A stretch of DNA of 64,000 bases from Avena insularis (lineage: Eukaryota; Streptophyta; Magnoliopsida; Poales; Poaceae). Below, one piece after another: positions 58,868-64,000 of the stretch. The stretch covers positions 304,149,132 through 304,213,131 of the forward strand of contig CM042689.1 of assembly GCA_023614405.1 (NCBI GenBank), written 5' to 3'. The notes under the pieces were generated by a model, which was not told where the DNA came from, did no database searches, and saw nothing but the letters and a program-made list of their open reading frames with translations. Each line of letters begins with the position of its first letter. The stretch's first letter is position 1. A program made the translations under genes and the position numbers.

Positions 58868-60310
58868 TGTCACATCCCAAAATTTTCAAAAAATTTAAGT
58901 GTGAAAAATAAATAAATAAATAAATAAATAAATAAAAGAAATAAATTGTTGAAATTTAGGGTGAAAAGAAACTTTTTGCTTCTAAATGGGAACATCAAAA
59001 CCCTTCTTGAACAAATTTGAATGAAAAGGGAATCCAATAAAATTTCAATCAAGTGAAATGCATTCATCAATGAATGTATCTTGAAATTTAAACATTTGGA
59101 AAAGTTAAACCAAAACCCTAAAACCCTAATGGAAGAAAATCATTTCCAAGATCTCTATAAGATTATGGATTTGTTCCATATAAAAATTTGTCAACAAAAA
59201 TTTATAAATGATCAAAAATGATAAATAAAAATACTATAAAACCATCAAATGTGGTTTCATTTAATTTGGAGCCATGGATAAAAACTTATGAATTTAATAA
59301 GATAAATGGAAATAAATTTCCAAAGCTAATAAAGATCCTAGAAAAAATCCATACCAAATTGTGAGCAAATTAATCCTAAAAGATTTAAAAGGATAAACAA
59401 ATATTAAATAAAGTTATACAAATTTGAATCACCAATTTTGGATCTATAAATAAAAAGATATGGATTTTATAAGACAAATAAATAAATAAATAAATAAGGA
59501 ATAATTAAAAGCCAAATTAAATCTCGGCCAAATACACAAGCAAATGGAATAAAGATAATCCAAATCCAAATAAAATAAAGGGATAAAGAATATTCAAATA
59601 AAATTAATATGGGATTAAACCATATTCTAATTATATTTAAATGGAGACAAATCCCTAATGTAAATGATTAATTAAATCATGAGAAAATAATAAATTGGAA
59701 TTTTCCCAAGTGGAATAAAAGTTATCTAATTAACTTAAAATTAATAAAATAATAATTAAATAGAATTATATGGTTTGGAACCATAGTCAAATTCATTTTA
59801 AGAAAGACAAAATACTCATTTTAAAATAAATATTGAATCATAATAAAATGTTGAAATAATTCAAAGTGAATTATTTAAACACACTAATGAATAAATAAAA
59901 CCTACTAAAAAGGTTTGATGAAAATTTGAATTTGAATAGAGGCTTGAATAAATGGTTTGAATAGAAACAAATGTTTGATTTAAATAAATATTAAAGCCAT
60001 AATAAAATAATTGAATTAAACCAAGGTGGAATATTTAAACACAACAATGAACAGTATTAAACTACTGGAAAGGATTGAGAAGAATTTGAATTCAAATGGG
60101 TGTTTGAATCTTTTGAACAAAATGAAAATAGAAAATAAAATAGAAAAGGAAAAAGAAACAGAAAAATAAAACAGATCAAACTAGCCCAGGACCCAACCCA
60201 CTTGGCCCAGATAGCCTAGCAACATCCCACCTCTCTCCTCCCCGCGGGCTCACTTTTTCTCACTGCGGCGCATACCCTCTCAGTCACTAACAACACAATC
60301 TCACGCCAAC
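58868..60310 (+). repeat. Start of a long LTR related to the solo LTR at 42962-47375
   Basis: It begins TGTCACATCCCAAAATTTTC and is homologous, inverted, to 47375 back to about 45950: both carry TTTAGGGTGAAAAGAAAC, GGAAGAAAATCATTTCC and a CCCAACCCACTTGGCCCAG-type block. It lies inside the second Sabrina-like element and is itself cut at 60311. An (AAAT)n microsatellite is at about 58906-58937. No gene is seen. Confidence 0.82.
58906..58937. repeat. (AAAT)n microsatellite
   Basis: About eight tandem AAAT units; a shorter run is at about 59478-59500. Confidence 0.95.
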
Positions 60311-63159
60311 TGTAACACCCTCAGAATTGACCCTATGCAAGTTTCAGCGATTCCCGCCAAACCCGCATAGAAACGATTTAGAGGTGCCCACCAGGCACTT
60401 GCATGCGGGTGGAAAACTAAGTAATATCATTACACAATAGTCCACGATGGAACCCACAGAACAGAAATATAAAACACGACTCCATGAGTCAAAAATACAG
60501 ATATACATTACCAAGATCCAAACCACCTTGAAAAAGATACAACGTCCGAGTACGGACAAGATGCAAATTGGGCTAAGAGCCCTGAAGAATAACCAATGGC
60601 GCCCATAACCCTTCCCAGGCCAAGCCGAAAGGGTAACCCTGCTAATGACGTCGATCTCAAAACCTACTTAAACAAAAGGGGTGCCGACAAAGGGCAAAGG
60701 AAAAAGAAGCGATCGATCGAGGCCAAGACATCGCGAGACTAGAATTCGGCGGTCCTCGCCTACATAGGTATGGTGGACTGAAGCGGCAGCGCAGCATGCA
60801 CTAAACAACCTATAGAGACTCAATACAGCTGGCGGATATCAGATAGGGATAAGAAATACCTATTCGTATCCAACCTGAAACTATCACCAAGCATACCCAT
60901 CCTGGTATTTCCCCCTCGAGACCAAACGAGAAAGTCAACCGAGGAACTCACAGAGTTGGCAGTTTTATATATTCCGTTATAGTTGCGGCAATTACTAGTC
61001 AGATATAGATAGCATGAGTCATCCTGATATAACAAGCAATGGGCAGTTTTAGTTAACCATAACGTTGTAGTTGTAGTACTTACTAGTCAGATACATATAG
61101 CATGAGGCATCCCAAAACCCATCAGTGGTTGGTACTTTTATTTAGCCATTCCATTGTAGTTGCGATACTTACTAGTAAGATACAATGGTAATAGGTGACA
61201 ACCCAAACTAGCAATTGTTGGCACTTTTATTTAGCCATTCCGTTATAGTGAAGCGGATTACTAGTCATTATAAAGTCAAATTTATAGCACTACTTTAGTT
61301 ATAGTTGTCTATGATCGAGATACTATGCTCCAAATCGTCCATAACCGCGGACACGACTTTCAGAAAGTTTTACCCTGCAGGGGGCACAAATAGCAACACA
61401 TGCACGATCAACCTAGGAAAAAACCAAATAAAAACCCAACAAGGCATCACGACAGAGCAATTGCAATATTCATATAAATTTCAAGGGGCCACCCCACTAA
61501 GAAACCCGCGACGAAGTTGGCCGGCTCCGAGACGGACCCAGAGGTTTGCGAGAACGGCTGTAAACGACTGGGAACCTGAAAGTGTGACTAGGCTTGTCGA
61601 TAGCGCGTAATTGTGTCGCGATCCAAAACAGTACAGACGCTCCACGCGCAATCGTAAATAAAGCAGTAAAGCATGGCATAAGTACAAGATAGTAATAAAG
61701 CCCCAAACTACTTTGTGGCCCCAAGAAATAATATATGACTCAAGCTCTGGCTAGGGGGATTCATGGTCCCACATGCGGATAGTGCGAATATTCAAAGAAC
61801 AGGTATCAAGTACTCGGGGTCCTACGGGACACAAGTGGACAGTTAAAAACCAAATAACATCTATTTCCCACCTGTGCCTCTGCATTATTTACCTACTTCA
61901 ATTTTAGTTATTAAACGGTAATTAAAGCCATGATCATCTCCAACATTAAACATGCGGCATTACTCCAACAACTATGGTACTTGACGACATGCAACAGCAC
62001 TTGAGCAAGCGACTACGACACGCAAGTCCAACTATCTACCAACCAACAGGTAATAGGATGTGTCCAAGGCAATATAAGGCTGCAAGGGATATCACGGTTA
62101 CGAAAACTAGAGCATCGCAACAAAGATAGCAATAGTTCAACAGGAGGAAATAAAGACTATAAAGTAAAATAGGTAGAAAGGGGGAGAATGCTCGCCTAAA
62201 AAACATTGCCGAAGGTTTATCCTAAGATCGGGTCGTCACTCGCATCAACTCATCGGCCTAGTCCGTGAAGAAGCAAAACACTAAAGAAACACCGGATGCA
62301 CTATTTAATACTATGGCAGAAGATCGGGCATGATGCATGTATGATATATGACATGGCAAAGATGCGATGTAATTAGGCAATATTAAACGGAACAGGGGTT
62401 CCGACAATTAATTAAGTGGTTTATGTTATTTAGATACCCCGCAATTTAAATGTTGTCTTAACAAGCCAAAACAATGACATCGGTTCCCTACACAAATTTA
62501 AATGGAGTCAATATTAGACTAGATTCGTCCGCATATGGTCTCCATATTTAATTATGAGATGAATCAGCAGAAAGCCCCCAAACCACAACATATATATGCA
62601 AGCATGAACATTTTAGATGCAATAGATATATGTTTCATTTATAAAAATAGGGTCTCGAAAAGAGGGTCACACATGGGTTTCGACGAACTTGGGTTCTCGC
62701 GGTTCGACGAGGTTCGGTCTTCGGACTCCATGGAGAAGATCTTGTCGTTCCGAGGAATCAGGGTTCATCGGATCGGTCTTCGGTCCGTGTAGGAGAACTC
62801 GCCGGGTCCATGACGAAGATTGACCTTCGGGTTCGGGGGTCTTGTGCAACTTGTCGGGGTAGAACTTGGCGTTGTTGGGTCTCGCAACACGATCAATTTC
62901 TCATCGGGGATTTCAACTGAGAGTTACCATACTAGGACATGCGATCGGCACCTGCACACATTGGAGAAATAAGATGGTATTCATCAAGGACACATACACG
63001 CTGAGGAAAAACACCGAACTGGAGTACCGCGTGCGGCAACAGGAGCCTTGGGAAGGCTTGACGTGTCTGACAGGGAACAAAATACCAGGAAGAGGCGAGC
63101 AGAACACGGCTTCCATGGTGGAGGACGTGGCCGACGAATGGGTTTCGCGACGGCAGCGG
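60311..63159 (+). repeat. Partial LTR of another retrotransposon, nested
   Basis: It begins TGTAACACCCTCAGAATTG, a common start for long chromovirus-type LTRs, and is cut at 63160 by another TGTAACATCCC start. No coding domain is seen in 2.85 kb; ORFs such as 62866-63240 have no recognisable motif and run across the next LTR boundary. The right end, TSD and body are outside what can be resolved, so the family is unassigned. Confidence 0.6.
60957..61285. repeat. About 86-bp tandem repeat, 3.6 copies
   Basis: Units start at about 60957, 61041, 61126 and 61213, each with GTTGG(C/T)A(C/G)TTTTA and TTACTAGTCAGATA-like sequence. Divergence between units is considerable, so the duplication is old. 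Confidence 0.8.
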
Positions 63160-64000
63160 TGTAACATCCCAAAAATACTAAGCATGGATCATCAATTTCT
63201 AATCATCAAAATTAGGGTTAACAAAAACTTTTCTAAATAAACTCATGAATGCATGCATATGTGTATGCATTTATTTTGAAATTCTTTTAAACCACCTTGT
63301 TTGTGTGAGCCATTGCTTGTAAAATGTTTCTTAGGTGAAATAAACATCATCTAAAACATTTCCCACACTTTTCCTAAAGACAAGTAAATCAAAACACATA
63401 TATGAAATGAATGGTCATTTTGGCCAATTTAACTCCCATGCCTACTTTGGTTGTCTCAAACTTTCAGAACCTAACAGAAACTTTTCTGGATCTTTGCACC
63501 CCTTGAATGTACTCATAACAAGGTATCAAGGCCTACTTTGTGATCATCCAGAAACTTTCAAATGCATAGTTTAAATGACAATTCAAAATTGAATCTTCTT
63601 CATATGGGAAGATCCCACTTTTTCAAAAACCACTCAAACAAGCTCATCTTTCAAAACCCAAGCATCTGCAGACTCACCAGCACCAATCTAGCAAACCCAC
63701 CAAAAATCTTTTCAAAATTCAAAACTTGAGTTCATGCGGCCATTTCATCAAACAGGTTGCAGACACAAATCAAACAAACATCAAACACTATTGTGAGCAG
63801 TGATTCTTGCCTAACTTGTTCCCTAGTTAGCTCACACACAGCTCAGTAGATCATCTAGAAAGATTAGCCCAGCTCTAGCACCCCTGTGAGCTTGCCATTG
63901 CCATCAATGGTGAATAGCCGAGCACCCTATTGCCACCCCATAGTCGACAGCAAGCTAGGAGCAGCAGCAAGCCTAGCCAGCATGTCTGGGAGGCAGCCCA
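63160..64000 (+). repeat. Start of an LTR running off the window
   Basis: TGTAACATCCCAAAAATACT appears abruptly inside the previous LTR (GGCAGCGG before it) and starts a new long-LTR type. No gene is recognisable in the remaining 840 bp. Confidence 0.55.

Overview
The window looks like repeat DNA from a large grass genome, almost certainly Triticeae (wheat, barley, rye or a relative). I recognise an Angela/BARE-1/WIS-type Copia LTR, a Sabrina-like Gypsy element, chromovirus and Tat-lineage Gypsy elements, and a Caspar-like CACTA transposon. I found no host protein gene, tRNA, rRNA or CRISPR array. Every protein I can identify belongs to a transposable element, and every one is broken by stops or frameshifts. 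Family names rest on memory of these families; coordinates, motifs and target-site duplications (TSDs) were read from the sequence.

Left block (1-23856) is a chain of nested LTR retrotransposons, all in + orientation. A degenerate Copia element (17285-23856) was entered in its 5' LTR by a chromovirus (visible part 12770-17284). That was entered in its integrase by a second chromovirus (3131-12769), which was entered in its leader by a Tat-lineage element whose 3' end is at 1-3125. All left ends except the innermost junctions lie outside the window.

Middle block (23857-54157) is a tandem array of a ~340-bp unit, 16 units in all, split by two complete retrotransposons with perfect 5-bp TSDs: a Sabrina-like element on the - strand (27620-35164, TSD GTGGA) and a 17.4-kb Tat-lineage element on the + strand (35726-53079, TSD CTCGT). 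The Tat element carries gag, protease, RT, two RNase H domains and integrase. Its integrase is split by a 4.4-kb LTR-only insertion on the - strand (42962-47375, TSD CGGCT). Between its pol and 3' LTR lies an antisense gene that reads as six exons with GT-AG introns.

Right block (54158-64000) is the 5' half of a CACTA transposon with a decayed TNP2-type transposase (55829-56920), cut by a second Sabrina-like element (from 56921). That element is cut by a long-LTR element (from 58868), which is cut by another (from 60311), which is cut by another (from 63160).

The best lead for an under-described system is the spliced antisense gene of the Tat elements. It occurs in two divergent copies (1-2277 and 48361-52115), has a TATA-like box on the opposite strand, and has an intron filled with a minisatellite whose unit resembles the element's own polypurine tract.
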